64,000 nt of DNA from Rugalucina vietnamica (taxonomy: Eukaryota > Mollusca > Bivalvia > Lucinida > Lucinidae): contig OZ024871.1 in the NCBI GenBank assembly GCA_964017185.1, positions 28,186,488 to 28,250,487 on the forward strand. Reading direction: 5' to 3'. A program made the position numbers and the translations under genes. The notes under the pieces were generated by a model. That model searched no databases and had not been told where the DNA came from. It saw only the letters and a list, made by a program, of their open reading frames with translations. The number at the start of each line of letters is the position of its first letter. The stretch's first letter is position 1. Positions 44,242 to 55,229 of the stretch are shown piece by piece.

Positions 44242-45201
44242 TCCCCATAAAATTTAGCAAAGAGGCCAAATTAGAGCTTGCTAAAGGACCCCCCCCCCCC
44301 ACCCCCCACAAACACACACACACTGAAATTTTATGGCATTATGTCAAATTCAATAATATGTATAAACAATAATGAGATTTAAATGCTGTTATCTAGCATA
44401 CACATATACATTTAATGTGAAAACCTGTGTTTATTCTCAGCAGCTGATAATCATATTAAAGCAAATATGAAAAATTGAAAATCACACTCCATTAATGGAA
44501 GGATATGACTACAATATAAATGGGAATTTAAAAAAAGCAATATTAACGTAAATCTGAATATAGACCCACTTCTCATGATTCTGATTGCTAGAAAGTACAG
44601 AAGAGCTGACTCCTGTTGGTGTCGGTGTTGGTGTCAATGTTAGCACTGATCAAATGTTTAAGTCTATATATTTTGACTATGAGGACTATGTGGATGAATG
44701 TTTATACTAAAACTGTTGTTACATCTTGGTCTTAAGTTATACCATCCCAATCCACTTGAGTGACCTTGTGGTAAGGTCATGCACTTAAAAAATTTCATGT
44801 GCAGTTGACTTGCTATCTTTTTGCAAACAAAACCTGGTTTTATATAGACACCACTAATGTGTTGTATTCTCTTTTTTTCAGTGCCCAAAATTGCTTATAC
44901 CCTCCTGCTTTCAATGGTGCCTCAATCGTTCATTAACAACACATTTTAGATAGTCTAACAAATTAATTAAATTTGGTTAGTTTCCAAAGACCATCAATAT
45001 AATTCATTTTCCTCAAACTGCAAACTTCAAAACATGCATGCACTTATATTAATATTGTTACTGTATCTAAATTCTAAGATAAAATCAACATTTCAAACCA
45101 CTGTGTGTGAATGAAAAACTATCACATAAAACATGCAGTTTAGAAAATAAAAACTACAAAGTGAAATAAGAAACATACAATGACGGTACTTATTCTGATG
45201 A
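44242..45201. other. Spacer and 3' flank of exon A, with a repeat fragment
   Basis: A poly(C) tract lies at 44288-44300. At 44640-44890 a block containing TGACCTTGTGGTAAGGTCAT and the frame GVYIKPGFVCKK on the minus strand looks like a decayed repeat rather than a gene. Confidence 0.4.
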
Positions 45202-45349
45202 CTAGGGCCCTGGATACATTATTCTATAAATAGGATCAACGTGTTGAGGATAATATCCGCTTTCCCTTTGAATTCTATATTTAAAGTTTGGATCGTGAAC
45301 CACCTCCTCAAAAACCACACCCTCCACTTCCTTTGATAGTGGTCCTGGT
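45202..45349 (-). CDS. Candidate terminal exon A
   Basis: Minus strand, after ATTTTTCTAG. One base, then PGPLSKEVEGVVFEEVVHDP and NFKYRIQRESGYYPQHVDPI, ending YRIMYPGP and a stop: 49 residues. A second frame is open over the same bases but has a less protein-like composition. In the preferred model it follows the 22-nt microexon and finishes a 155-residue protein. No AATAAA nearby. Confidence 0.5.
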
Positions 45350-45559
45350 CTAGAAAAATATATTGAAGAACTGACATAAAAATTTGATCCTCCATCATTA
45401 CTGAAAATGTTTTACTATTCGTAGCATGGTGTATATAAAAAGCACAAAAGCTTGTCACAGTGCAGGACCACGTTATGAGTGCTAGTCTGGTCGATCTCTC
45501 TGCATAGACTTGTACTTCAAAACGAGTGCAGAACACATGAAGACTTTGTTTATTTGATT

Positions 45560-45786
45560 TGAGCCACCTCATGGGAAAACCAACAATGTGGTTTCCAAAC
45601 AGGTCTGACACAAACCGGGCTGTACAAGCACAGAAGATGGCTAGAGACTGGAAAAGAAGAGGAATTGTACTATCCATGTAGCGAAAACAAAGGCGCTGAT
45701 CAGCTTCGCAGTTACTGCGAAGCTGATCTGCGCGTTTGTTTTCGCATAATTTATGCAGATTGTTGGTTTTCTCATGAGTTAGCTCA
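45560..45786 (+). mobile_element. TGAGCC hairpin MITE, copy 22
   Basis: Complete with a perfect central palindrome and TT flanks. The right end has diverged to GAGTTAGCTCA. Confidence 0.87.
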
Positions 45787-46064
45787 TTTATGCTTTACAT
45801 GATTACATCCAGAGTCAAAATGTAATGTTGTATCAGGTTAGCCAGCTATCATAACCACTCTTTTTCCTGGACAAGCACCACAGGGGCAGATTATCAGTAC
45901 TTAGTGCACATTTCTTTCACAACTATCTAACAATTGCTCTTCTTTAATCAGTATTGGGGAAAGACATTTGGTATTAGAATTATTTTCATGACAAAATATT
46001 TATGAAAGAAATCAGCCAAATGTGAGGGACATGACAACCAATCTCAGGTAAGCTTCAATACAAA

Positions 46065-46301
46065 TGAGCCGCCTCATGGGAAAACCAACAATCTGCATAG
46101 GCGAAAACAAAGACGCAGATCAGCTTCGCGGTAACCGCGAAGCTGATCAGCGCCTTTGTTTTCGCTACTCGGATAGTACAATTCCTCTTCTACTTAAATC
46201 CGAAATTTCAAGCTTCTAGCTCTTTTCTGAGACTGTACAGGCCGGTTTGTGTCGGGACCTGGTCGGAAACCTCATTGTTGGTTTTCCCACGAGGTGGCTC
46301 A
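46065..46301 (-). mobile_element. TGAGCC hairpin MITE, copy 23
   Basis: Complete, nearly consensus, AA flanks. Confidence 0.92.
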
Positions 46302-46463
46302 AATAAAAATGCTCTCGAGCGAGCTACTGCTCATTGTATGGTACAATATAAGCTGTAGCATAATCTTTGTTACAATTCAGTCGCATTGTTGATTGTGTAG
46401 ACTGATATTTCTCAATAAATATACATGTGATTATTCTGTGAATTCTGATAGGAAGCCTCTCAC

Positions 46464-46485
46464 CCAAGTTCATTGTAATCTGCAT
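46464..46485 (-). CDS. Possible 22-nt microexon
   Basis: On the minus strand CCTCTCTAATCAAG precedes ATGCAGATTACAATGAACTT plus GG, followed by the donor GTGAGA. Exon 3 leaves one base (G) and exon A needs two, so a linker of length 3n+1 is required. This 22-base stretch satisfies that and yields DADYNELG with no stop. Support is phase and splice signals only. Confidence 0.4.
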
Positions 46486-47043
46486 CTTGATTAGAGAGGT
46501 TATGATTAAATTTCTGTCAAATTTATTTGTACTTCTCAATTCAAAATGTTGCATTAGATGAGGCAAATCTAACCATTTATTGATGATTATTTTATAGCAA
46601 GATGATGATTTCCCAGTAAACAGGCTTATCATCTTAAAGTTCAAATAACAGAGACTTTAAGGAACAAAAACACAATCAAAAGGAAGCATAAAAACAATTG
46701 CTCATGTTAGCAAGGCTTCACTTCACTCTGACATGTACCATTCTAGTGATACAATACAGTCATGTAGCATGGAAACCAGAAAAATCTGATCATCACTATA
46801 CTGAACAAAAGTGAAAACGCAATACATTATTTTATGTTATTCTCACACGAATGTGAATCCAAGATTTAAATTTATGGTAAATAATTTTATCACATATAAG
46901 AATTTCATTCTTTGGCTATAACATTGCATTTCCATTTGTATAGATCTGGTAAAGCAAAATAAGATGTCCTACAGACATTTTAAGAAGTTGGCCGTCAGAA
47001 AAAAAGACTGTGTTAATTCAGTAGTATTTGTATCAGAACTCAC

Positions 47044-47156
47044 CAAAATGAGCACATGAAATGGCCTCAATTGGTTCCATGCACTGCCAATATTGTGCAC
47101 TTAACTTGTCAAATTCTGTTTTATGCTCAACAGCAATGGCATGGTTTTCCTGACAC
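47044..47156 (-). CDS. Unrecognised minus-strand gene, exon 3
   Basis: Minus strand, acceptor TTTTAACAGGCAAG, donor TTTTG/GTGAGT. It reads RCQENHAIAVEHKTEFDKLS and AQYWQCMEPIEAISCAHF. The alternative acceptor four or five bases upstream would break the frame from exon 2, which is why I use this one. Confidence 0.6.
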
Positions 47157-47778
47157 CTTGCCTGTTAAAATGCATGTTGTGTGCCTCTGTTTCCTTACAT
47201 AGAAACAAATCAAAGTGCAAGTTATAGCCTAAGAATGAAATTCTTACGTGTTATGAAAATTTTTACAATAAAATGAAATGTGTAAAAGAAATTAAAGTTA
47301 GAATATTTGTGTAGCATTTTCACTTTTGTTCAGTATAATTACAATAAAAATCTACACACTCACTTGTTTCTAATAAGTCATTTGAAGGGAGAAGAGAGAC
47401 AACTCACTTAAAGGGGTTAGAACTTTTCAAACAAGAACAGTGTTAATAATCTACTGGGAAAATGTGAACTTAGACCTTTAAGCCTCATCATGAGAAAATC
47501 AGTTTTGCACTGCATGTGAACAATAATTTAAGGTGCCATATTAGCCAACCCATTGACACAATATGAAAAGTTCCTTTGTTGTCAAATGGATAATAACTTG
47601 AACTCTGTATCCATGTCAAGAGATAAAGAGTAAATTTAAGATTGAGAACATCTCTGCAGACAATTTTTTCATGACAAAGCTTGAAAGAAATGTATGACAA
47701 ATCCAAAAATTTTGACTGGTAGCATACACCTGGCTTTAGAAGACTTAGATCTACCAGACTGCTCAGTGTTGCCCATCA

Positions 47779-48115
47779 CACAAACATGTCTGTGTAATGT
47801 ATATCCCCTTATACCCCACTTTTATATGAGCCGCGACGCGAGAAAACCGGTCTTCGGGGTTTCCGACCAGGTCCGACACAAACCGGCCTGTACAAGCTCA
47901 GAAAAGAGCTAGAAGCTTGAAATTTCGGATTTATGTAGAAGAGAAATTGTACTATCCGTGTAGCGAAAACAAAGGCGCTGATCAGCTTCGCGGTGACCGC
48001 GAAGCCTTCGCGGTCACCGCGAAGCTGATCTGCGGCTTTGTTTTCGCTTATGCAAATTGTTGGTTTTCCCATGCACAGGCTCATATAGTAAAAACTGGGG
48101 TTGGCAGGGCTATAA
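47779..48115. mobile_element. ATTACGAAAAC-family MITE, copy 4, split by TGAGCC MITE
   Basis: Left part runs from ACATGTCTGTGTAATGTATA to ACCCCACTTTTATA at 47826. The rest resumes at 48084 with TATAGTAAAAACTGGGGTTG. The interruption is MITE copy 24. The far end is poorly defined. Confidence 0.6.
47827..48083 (+). mobile_element. TGAGCC hairpin MITE, copy 24, mixed ends and doubled palindrome
   Basis: Left end is of the AAAACCGGTCTTCGGGG type, right end is of the AAATTGTTGGTTTTCCC type. The centre carries an extra inverted unit, so CTTCGCGGT and its complement alternate. Inserted into another MITE with a TA duplication. Confidence 0.9.
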
Positions 48116-48316
48116 CTGCAAGGACTCACACCTTTTAGTCCTTTATTAAACCCTAATCTCTCCATTTAGTGTGCAGCAGAGCCTCTGATTATACTAGGCT
48201 GACACCCAAGCTGATTGGATTCTTTGCTGGAAGCAGTCTGAACTTTCAGATTTGTCATAAAGTTTAAAACCTGCATTGTGTTCATCAACTATTCACATAT
48301 GTATGTTTTCACTCAC

Positions 48317-48402
48317 CTGTTTTGAGCGTATTGACCAGGCTCAGAGAAAACAAGCTGCTGACTTTCTTTAAGCTCTCTTGCAATGTTTGACGGTTCACCA
48401 GC
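48317..48402 (-). CDS. Unrecognised minus-strand gene, exon 2
   Basis: Minus strand, acceptor GTTTTTCAAG, donor AACAG/GTGAGT. It reads AGEPSNIARELKESQQLVFS and EPGQYAQN, with two bases left to make arginine with exon 3. Splice signals are good at both ends and the phase fits exons 1 and 3. Confidence 0.65.
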
Positions 48403-48704
48403 CTTGAAAAACAAAAAGGAAAGAAAATCAAGGTTATAGTTAAGAATTCCATCGATATATGATTATTAATTTAAATAAAAATGTCTGCTTTGAATAGAGC
48501 TGCCCCTATGTGCTGCACTTGGCATCCCTGAACCTCAATCTCCATATTCTGGCATTCATTCCACATTGTTTCCTAATTTCATCCATTACAAAGTCTTCTC
48601 TCTAGAAGACTAAGTTCTTGAGAATACAACCTGGCCCTGGACATATGGTATGTACCAACTAAAGTACCAACCAACATACTGAGATGCTTGCCACTGTTAT
48701 CAAA

Positions 48705-48939
48705 TGAGCCGCCTCATGGGAAAACCAACAATCTGCATAGGCGAAAACAAAGACGCAGATCAGCTTCGCGGTACCGCGAAGCTGATCAGTGCCTTTGTTT
48801 TCGCTACTCGGATAGTACAATTCCTGTTCTGCTTAAATCCGAAATTTCTAGCTTCTAGCTCTTTTCTGTGCTTGTACAGGCCGGTTTGTGTCAGACCTGT
48901 TCGGAAACCACATTGTTGGTTTTCCCACGAGGTGGCTCA
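48705..48939 (-). mobile_element. TGAGCC hairpin MITE, copy 25
   Basis: Complete, AA flanks, first end type on both sides. Confidence 0.92.
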
Positions 48940-50458
48940 AATGCTTCAGCAGGACATTCTTTCTGTCAGATTCAGAATAGTGTATTGTTCAAAGAAGGCC
49001 AAACTGACAATATCATACCTAGGGGCTTGCCCAGAAATAAGTCCCTGAACACTCCATATCCCAAGTATATGACAACATTTCCCTATCAATTATCTTTAAA
49101 TAAGATAATCAACAAAAAAGAAAGATTAAAAATAAATAAATAAAAAATAGTGTAACAGGACCAGTGATCGATCAGGGACCAGTGATGGATCAGCATGTGG
49201 TAATCAGCATTTCATTCCCAAACGAAAATTGAAGCAGACATTAATAATTATGTTTATCCAAACAGAAACTACATTAAATTACCTTCCAAATGTGATTTCA
49301 GTAGCGTTTCTATAGAAGATCTTGCAATTTCTAGCCCATCAGGTAGAGAGGGATCTTAGTGTGACTGCTGAAATGCCCCTGGTGAAATAATGTCAGCTGG
49401 CATGTCACCATGAATAAACTATTCAGATTCTATGAAATTTATGAATGTTCAATAAATTCTCAGAGATGAAAAGATTTGCATTCGTTCAGACTGGATAACA
49501 TTTTTAACATCTCTGCATACTAAACAAATACAGAGCACACTCCAAATTTTATGTGATGATGGACAATTTCTGTGATTTTTGTGTGATATTTTCAACAGTT
49601 TCTTATCATTTTTACGAAATTTATGCATTTCACCCAGGTCTATTCTTTATTTCTTTAAATTCTAGTTTATTTCCAAATTGTGTTTCGTTGAAAATGATCA
49701 ACAATAATTATTCTTTCCAAAAATGTTTATACCTTCCAAACTGGCAACTGTTTATGAGAAAAAAGGGTGATGGTTGATCACTGGTACACCTGACCCTGAT
49801 TCACGCTATAAGATGGTGTGTGTGTTAAAATGACGTCACTGAGAATGTGACGCACTACCGTCATAAAGTGGCATAGTGTTAAACATGGAGACGGTTCGAA
49901 CTAAGATGTGGTATACAACAATGCATATTAAAATGCATGTGTGATCTGCAAATTTCTGAAACATGCATATTTTTGATTGATCTCTGGTTCCCTTATGCTA
50001 TGTTTAACTTTTTTATTGTGTTCTGAGTCAATCAATTTCTGGCCGTTACCTCTTGGACCGGAGTCCTAGCTGTTCTGGCACCACTGGATAATTTTATTTT
50101 GAGCTTTGTTTGCTACTACACCAAATTTAGAAGGGACTTTTTGTCTGGCTGAAAATCCTACCTTAGTGATTCTAATCAAGGATACTTATGTTGACACATG
50201 AAAATGAACAATTTCTCAATTATGTTTTGGTACAGCATGTGTCACTGCATGTGTGCAAGAACGGTAATGAACCTGAGATTTTTGAGAGAGCTGTACATTG
50301 CAACTAAACATTAACTACACCGAATTTCGAAGGTCTGAATCTGAATCTGAATAGTTTACTGGTGACATGCCAAATGACATTATTTCACCAGGGGTTCATA
50401 TCATCATAACTGGAAAAAAAAATGATTTTTAAAAAGCTGTCCTTGTTTGAAATGTTAC
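48940..50458. other. Intron 1 of the minus-strand gene, nothing further recognised
   Basis: AT-rich. A short direct repeat, GACCAGTGAT, occurs at 49159 and 49178. No repeat family or exon could be supported. Confidence 0.4.
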
Positions 50459-50557
50459 CTGAGCAATTGTGTTTTCAATACGTTTCACAGCCTCTGATTT
50501 CCTCTCCAAAACTCTTTGTCGACGCAAAGCTTCCATGTGATAAGCAGTGCCTGCCAT
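50459..50557 (-). CDS. Unrecognised minus-strand gene, exon 1
   Basis: The first in-frame ATG is at 50557 and opens MAGTAYHMEALRRQRVLERK then SEAVKRIENTIAQ, with donor CTCAG/GTAACA. The frame remains open upstream (SRDRLQKVEHRI) without an ATG, and a fair acceptor (TTAAACTTATCCAG) at 50595 leaves open an earlier start. The sequence is charged and helix-forming with no signal peptide or membrane segment. With exons 2, 3, the microexon and exon A the product would be 155 residues. About 100 bases upstream, GTAGCAAC resembles half of an RFX X-box, which in animals often marks ciliary genes; this is only suggestive. Confidence 0.6.
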
Positions 50558-50894
50558 GATTCGATGTTCCACTTTCTGTAGCCTATCTCTTGAACTGGAT
50601 AAGTTTAAAACAAAACAAAAACAAGAGAAATTGCTCAGTGCTCCTCACGCGCCCGTAGCAACGAATATGCGGAGTTATGATGCACAAGTTCGCATAATAA
50701 TTTTTCTATCATATTGTAATTTATTTCCGGATTTTATTTACGGCATAGCAAAAATGCAATTAAAAATTAATTGTTAAATTACTTAAATGAAAAAATACGT
50801 ACGTATATACTATTTTTCAAGTTAAAGCCGAACCGAGCCGTACAATTTCGGATAAACTCGAACCCGAAGGTCAATACTTTTTCCGATAACCAAT

Positions 50895-51075
50895 GACTGG
50901 TCCCAATAGCGTAATGGTTAGAGCGTCCGCTTCGATCCCGGTCGCGGGTTCGATCCCGGGCCGCGTCATACCAAAGACGTTAAAAATGGAAACAGTGGTT
51001 GCCTTGCTTGGCGCTCAGCATTCATAAGGCTAGCACTGGCTTTTCTTCTCCCCAAAAGATAACTTCAGTGATGGA
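50895..51075 (+). mobile_element. tRNA-derived SINE
   Basis: Has box A-like TAGCGTAATGGTTAGAGCG and box B GGTTCGATCCC, but the acceptor ends do not pair, so it is not a tRNA gene. The body includes TTGCTTGGCGCTCAGCATT, a motif I associate with bivalve SINEs. Confidence 0.65.
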
Positions 51076-51174
51076 AATACAATAAATATGTTAGGGTGAT
51101 GGTTGGTGGTGGGCAGTGTAGTTCTATCATTGTGGTTATCTTGACGTTACTCGGTGATATTTTAGAGTCAGTTG

Positions 51175-51288
51175 AAATAGCGAAAAGGACTCCTTTTCGC
51201 TATTTGAAGTCCTTTTCGCGAAAAGGACTCCTTTTCGCTATTTGAAGTCCTTTTCGCGAAAAGGACTCCTTTGCGCTATTTAGGGTAA
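51175..51288. repeat. Palindromic tandem repeat CCTTTTCGCGAAAAGG
   Basis: A unit of about 43 bases containing CCTTTTCGCGAAAAGG and CCTTTTCGCTATTTGAAG is repeated two and a half times. Each unit is itself a perfect palindrome. Confidence 0.8.
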
Positions 51289-51352
51289 CCCGTGCTCCCA
51301 GTGGTTGGAGGACAATACATTCAAATAATAATGCTGGACAATTATGTCTCTG

Positions 51353-51354
<2 letters not shown>

Positions 51355-51434
<80 letters not shown>
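51355..51434. repeat. (GT)n followed by poly(T)
   Basis: About 15 GT units and then a run of about 48 T. Length may be unreliable in assemblies. Confidence 0.95.
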
Positions 51435-51435
<1 letters not shown>

Positions 51436-51839
51436 TATAGGAAATAAAGCAATTGTAAAATATTAACCATTTTCATATTGTGGCAGTGACAGAAAATGCA
51501 ACAAAGAAAAGCGCATTTGCTTATCATTTACCGCCAACGTCAAATAACTAAACTGGATTCGAAATTTCGAATCCCACTGATGCTGGATTATGTACTTCAG
51601 AAAGACACATTTTTATTTTAGTTTGTGAAACTGTATTTAGTATGTGAAATGCTGCATTTATGTTTGTCAAAGAAAAAAAAATACAAAATAATAAATCAAA
51701 AGTTAAATGTTTCCGTCATTATTTCGCCTACCCCTCCCTCTCTTAATCCCTCACACAAACCTCGCTGACTGATTGCTTTCTAACTGTTTACAATTATCTA
51801 CACTAATTAATTTCTTGATGTCTGTCTTCAGATACTGAG

Positions 51840-53520
51840 TCGATCAATTTCTGATCATCACCTCAGGTGTGGGGTGGGTGGCTAAATTTTGAATTTAGCA
51901 AATTAGGGGGGAAACATTTGGGATGGGCCATTAAAACTATTTACAAGAAGCTAGACAGAGGCATACTAAAACGTATACCTCTGGAACCATGGTTTAAATG
52001 AGAGCCTTAAACTCTTCCGTGGTCTTAGATGCGACCACTGAAGAAGGTAGACTATTCCAAAGTGGAATAGTCCTTGGGAAGAAAGAATTCTTCAGAGCAT
52101 CAGTATAGGACATGTATCGTGTGTACTGTGATTCATGAGATGCCCTGGTATATCTTAGTCTGGGTGCCGGGGTCAGATATTTATCTTTGTCCAGAGACAC
52201 TGTACCGGAGTGAATCTTGTAAAAGAAAGTTAGGGAAGACTTTAGCCTGTGGTCCTCCAGGGATGGCCACTCAAGTTCATCAAGCATGTCATCGACGCTA
52301 CTGGCATTATGCCATCGCCTGCAGACCCACCTGGCTGCTGTCTTCTGCACTTTCTCCACCTTTTTTGTCTCAGTTTCATTATAGGGATGCCAAATAGGAG
52401 CTGCATACTCGAGCTGAGGGCGAACCAATGTTTGGTATGCAACTTCCTTTGTATGCCTAGGTGCAAGTGCCAAATTGCGCCGAAGAAAACCCAAAGTCTT
52501 AGTTGCTTTAGAAGAAATTTCAGCAACATGTTGACCCCATTCCAAGTCGTCAGTGATAGTAATTCCAAGGTATTTGGCGGACTGAACCTGTTCCAATGTT
52601 TGTTGATGTAGTGAGTAGTTAAAATGTATTTGATTGCTAGGGAGGTGCCGCGTCACCCTCATTGAATGACATTGGGCAATGTTAAATTTCATTTGCCAAT
52701 CGGTCTCCCAATGTTCTAGGCTATTCAGGTCATCCTGTAAGATCTAGCAATCTGTGAGGGTTTTAATATTCCTATACAGAACACAATCATCGGCAAAAAG
52801 GCGAACAGATGACCTGATATTGTCCGGAAGATCATTTATGAAAATCAAGAAAAAGACCGGTCCCAAGACCGATCCTTGAGGGACACCAGATAGTACAGGG
52901 ACTGGATCTGAGGCTTGGCCATCTAACACCACTTTTTGAAAGCGCTCAGAGAGCCATGAAGCGATCCACTGATGAGTAGATCCTCTAATCCCATAGTAGT
53001 GCAGTTTGTAGAGTAGTCTCCTGTGACGACACCTTGTCAAAGGCCTTTGCGAAATCCATGATGATCACATCCGTTTGTCTGTGACCCCGGTTCAAGGCTC
53101 GATCCAGGTTACTAACCATGTCATGAAAGAACCGAACCAGTTGGGTTTCGCAAGACCTTTGACTACGGAAGCCATGCTGACAGTCAGCAAGAATATTTTC
53201 AAGGGAAAGATGCTTATTAATGTTGCTGACTATTATATGCTCAAGGGTCTTGCAACAGATGCAAGTTAGCGACACCGGTCGATAATTTGCAGGGTCATAT
53301 TTCTCACCTTTTTTAAATACCGGGGCTACATTTGCCTGTCGCCAATCATCTGGTACATTTGCCTGAGCAAGCGACTCATTGTAGATATAGGCCAGAATGG
53401 GAGCAATTTCAGAACTACATTCTTTTAACACCCTAGCACTCAGGCCATTTGGCCCATGTGCCTTGTGTACCTTAAGCCCATTTAACAGTTTGAGGACCCC
53501 TTTAGGGTAACAAAAGGTGG
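51840..53520 (-). mobile_element. 5'-truncated LINE (CR1/Jockey-like), reverse transcriptase
   Basis: Minus strand. The reverse transcriptase is recognisable from GPNGLSARVLKE, KKGEKYDPANYRPVSLT, QTDVIIMDFAKAFDKV, LSGVPQGSVLGP and LFADDCVLYRNI to the thumb and C-terminal parts (YLGITITDDLEW, RPQLEYAAPIWHPY). The frame shifts once after FDKV and there is one stop after KTLTDC, so it is dead. The endonuclease and 5' part are absent. A 3' UTR of about 150 bases follows. The family is common in molluscs and cnidarians. Confidence 0.88.
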
Positions 53521-53609
53521 AAATTGGCTTTAGTACGAGTTAAGAAGTACCGTAAGAGTTGACCAAAGGTAAAAGTACGAGTTGACTAACGTAAAATAAG
53601 GTACGAGTT

Positions 53610-53928
53610 TTTAGCTCAACTGAGCCGAAGGCTCACAAGGTGAGCTTATAGAATGGACATGATCCGGCGTCCGTCCGTCCGTCTGTCGTCCGTTCGTCGT
53701 CCACAATGTCAAAAATCTTCTTCTCTGTAACCGCTTGGCCAATCAAGTTGAAATTTTATGTGAAGCCTCCTTGGGTAGTGGCATTCAAAATTTGTTCGCA
53801 ATATCTTGGTCACATGACCAAGATGGCCGCCACGCCCATATATGGTAAAATCCCTTAAAAATCTTCTCCAGAACCGGCGGGCCGATTTCCACGAAACTTA
53901 GTATGTAGCATCGGGGACTCCAGCCCGA
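53610..53928 (+). mobile_element. AGCTCACC element fragment between two LINEs
   Basis: Starts TTAGCTCAACTGAGCCG with CGTCCGTCCGTCCGTCTGTC and stops abruptly after ACTCCAGCCCG. Only the first 320 bases of the element are present. Confidence 0.75.
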
Positions 53929-53929
53929 G

Positions 53930-54370
53930 ATTGTAAGATACATTATGGTGCCGTCTGCAAAGAGTCTGATATTACTTTTGATAGTGTCTGGCATATCATT
54001 GATGTACATTAGGAAGAGGCAGGGTCCCAGGACGGAGCCTTGTGGGACACCTGATAGGACAGGACATGAGTCGGAGTGCTCTCCATCAAGGACAACGCTC
54101 TGGGTTCGATTTGACAGGAATGATTGGATCCAATTAATGACCTGTTCACCGTTGTTGATGCCGAGTCGATGGAGCTTCAGCAAGAGCCTTTGATTATCAA
54201 CCTTATCAAAAGCCTTGCTGAAGTCCATGACTATCACATCGGTCTGTCCTTTGTCATTTAGTGTGTTGTAGAGATCCTGTGTAAACTGGATGAGTTGGGT
54301 CTCACAGCTTACTCTGCTTCTGAAACCATGTTGGTTTGCATGTCTTTTCACTACATTTGTCATAATCTGG
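53930..54370 (-). mobile_element. Second LINE fragment, reverse transcriptase palm
   Basis: Minus strand frame NQHGFRSRVSCETQLIQF, QTDVIVMDFSKAFDKVDN, LSGVPQGSVLGPCLF to IRLFADG, where the second aspartate of the FADD active site is replaced. It is a different subfamily from the 52-53-kb LINE. Truncated at both ends; downstream sequence is replaced by the AGCTCACC fragment. Confidence 0.85.
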
Positions 54371-55229
54371 AGTTCGTTTGCGTAACCTCGTAGGCGAAAT
54401 GTCAGTATAGAAGATGTGAACGATGACTCTAGTGACGGTTGAGAACCCGGAGTCTAGGGAAGCGGCACCCTCATCTATATGGTTCGGTTCGGCTACAACT
54501 TATGCCCTATGTGCAGCATTGTTAAAACTTACACATTTATATTAGGCATTAAACACATTGATCATCGAAGGATTGTAATAATTATATGTTTTCATGGTCT
54601 ATTTTAGTTGACAATGCGATTGGGTTGATTTTTATGATCATTTTTTGCATTAGTATATCCATATTTTGCTCTAGATAAATTTTGATATTTTCTAAGCGCG
54701 AAATTACGGGGCCCCATTTCGCGAAACCACGGCGTCTGCGCGAGAAAAAGATAAGTCAGACTTTTCTGCGCAAACGTGCATGTGCTGGAAAATCAGCACA
54801 CCAAAATAAAGTTTTAAAAAGAAACAAACACCTTTTCTACACTTTTCTCATGTATTATTAAACCCCCAACCCCATTTTTTATTCTAACAAACAGAGGTAA
54901 GATTATTTTTGCTTTTATCTTCGTAATTTTCCGAAATTATTCCCCGGAATCCTCCGGTTTCTTCGAAAAGAAAGAAAACGAAAATGGTCGTGCCCATTTT
55001 TCGTTGCCGCAATCACACTATTTTTTGACTGTTTCTATCTTAACTTTGTACCAAGTAATTAATCAGCTTTTTTTCGATTCATTTTGAGATATTGCCCCTC
55101 ATTTCACTGAGGAGGGGAGAATACTACAAAATTCTCAGGATTACAGAAATTAGCCATACATGTACACAGCTGAACTGTGCTATTTATTTGTTAGGCCACT
55201 TAATAAAGATTAGAAGCTGGTGCATCGAC
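54371..55229. other. Unassigned, AT-rich
   Basis: Contains GCGCGAAATTACGGGGCCCC and CCGGAATCCTCCGGTTTC blocks. No exon or repeat family recognised. Confidence 0.4.

Noticed and set aside
44664-44888. Minus-strand frame GVYIKPGFVCKK
   Set aside because: Looks like the translation of a decayed interspersed repeat; no splice context.
45219-45677. Minus-strand open frame of 152 codons over terminal exon A
   Set aside because: It runs through MITE copy 22 and uses the less protein-like of two frames across the exon.
46324-46644. Minus-strand open frame of 106 codons
   Set aside because: Composition is random-like and no family match is apparent; only the 22-base segment with splice signals is retained.
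50895-50966. tRNA gene
   Set aside because: Box A and box B are present but the acceptor arms do not pair; it is a SINE head. The same applies at 17952, 28557, 55230 and 63045.
51342-51527. Lysine-rich and threonine-histidine frame
   Set aside because: Translation of the (GT)n plus poly(T) tract.
51840-54370. Retrovirus-like or LTR element
   Set aside because: The reverse transcriptase motifs are of the non-LTR (LINE) type and no long terminal repeats, protease or integrase are seen.
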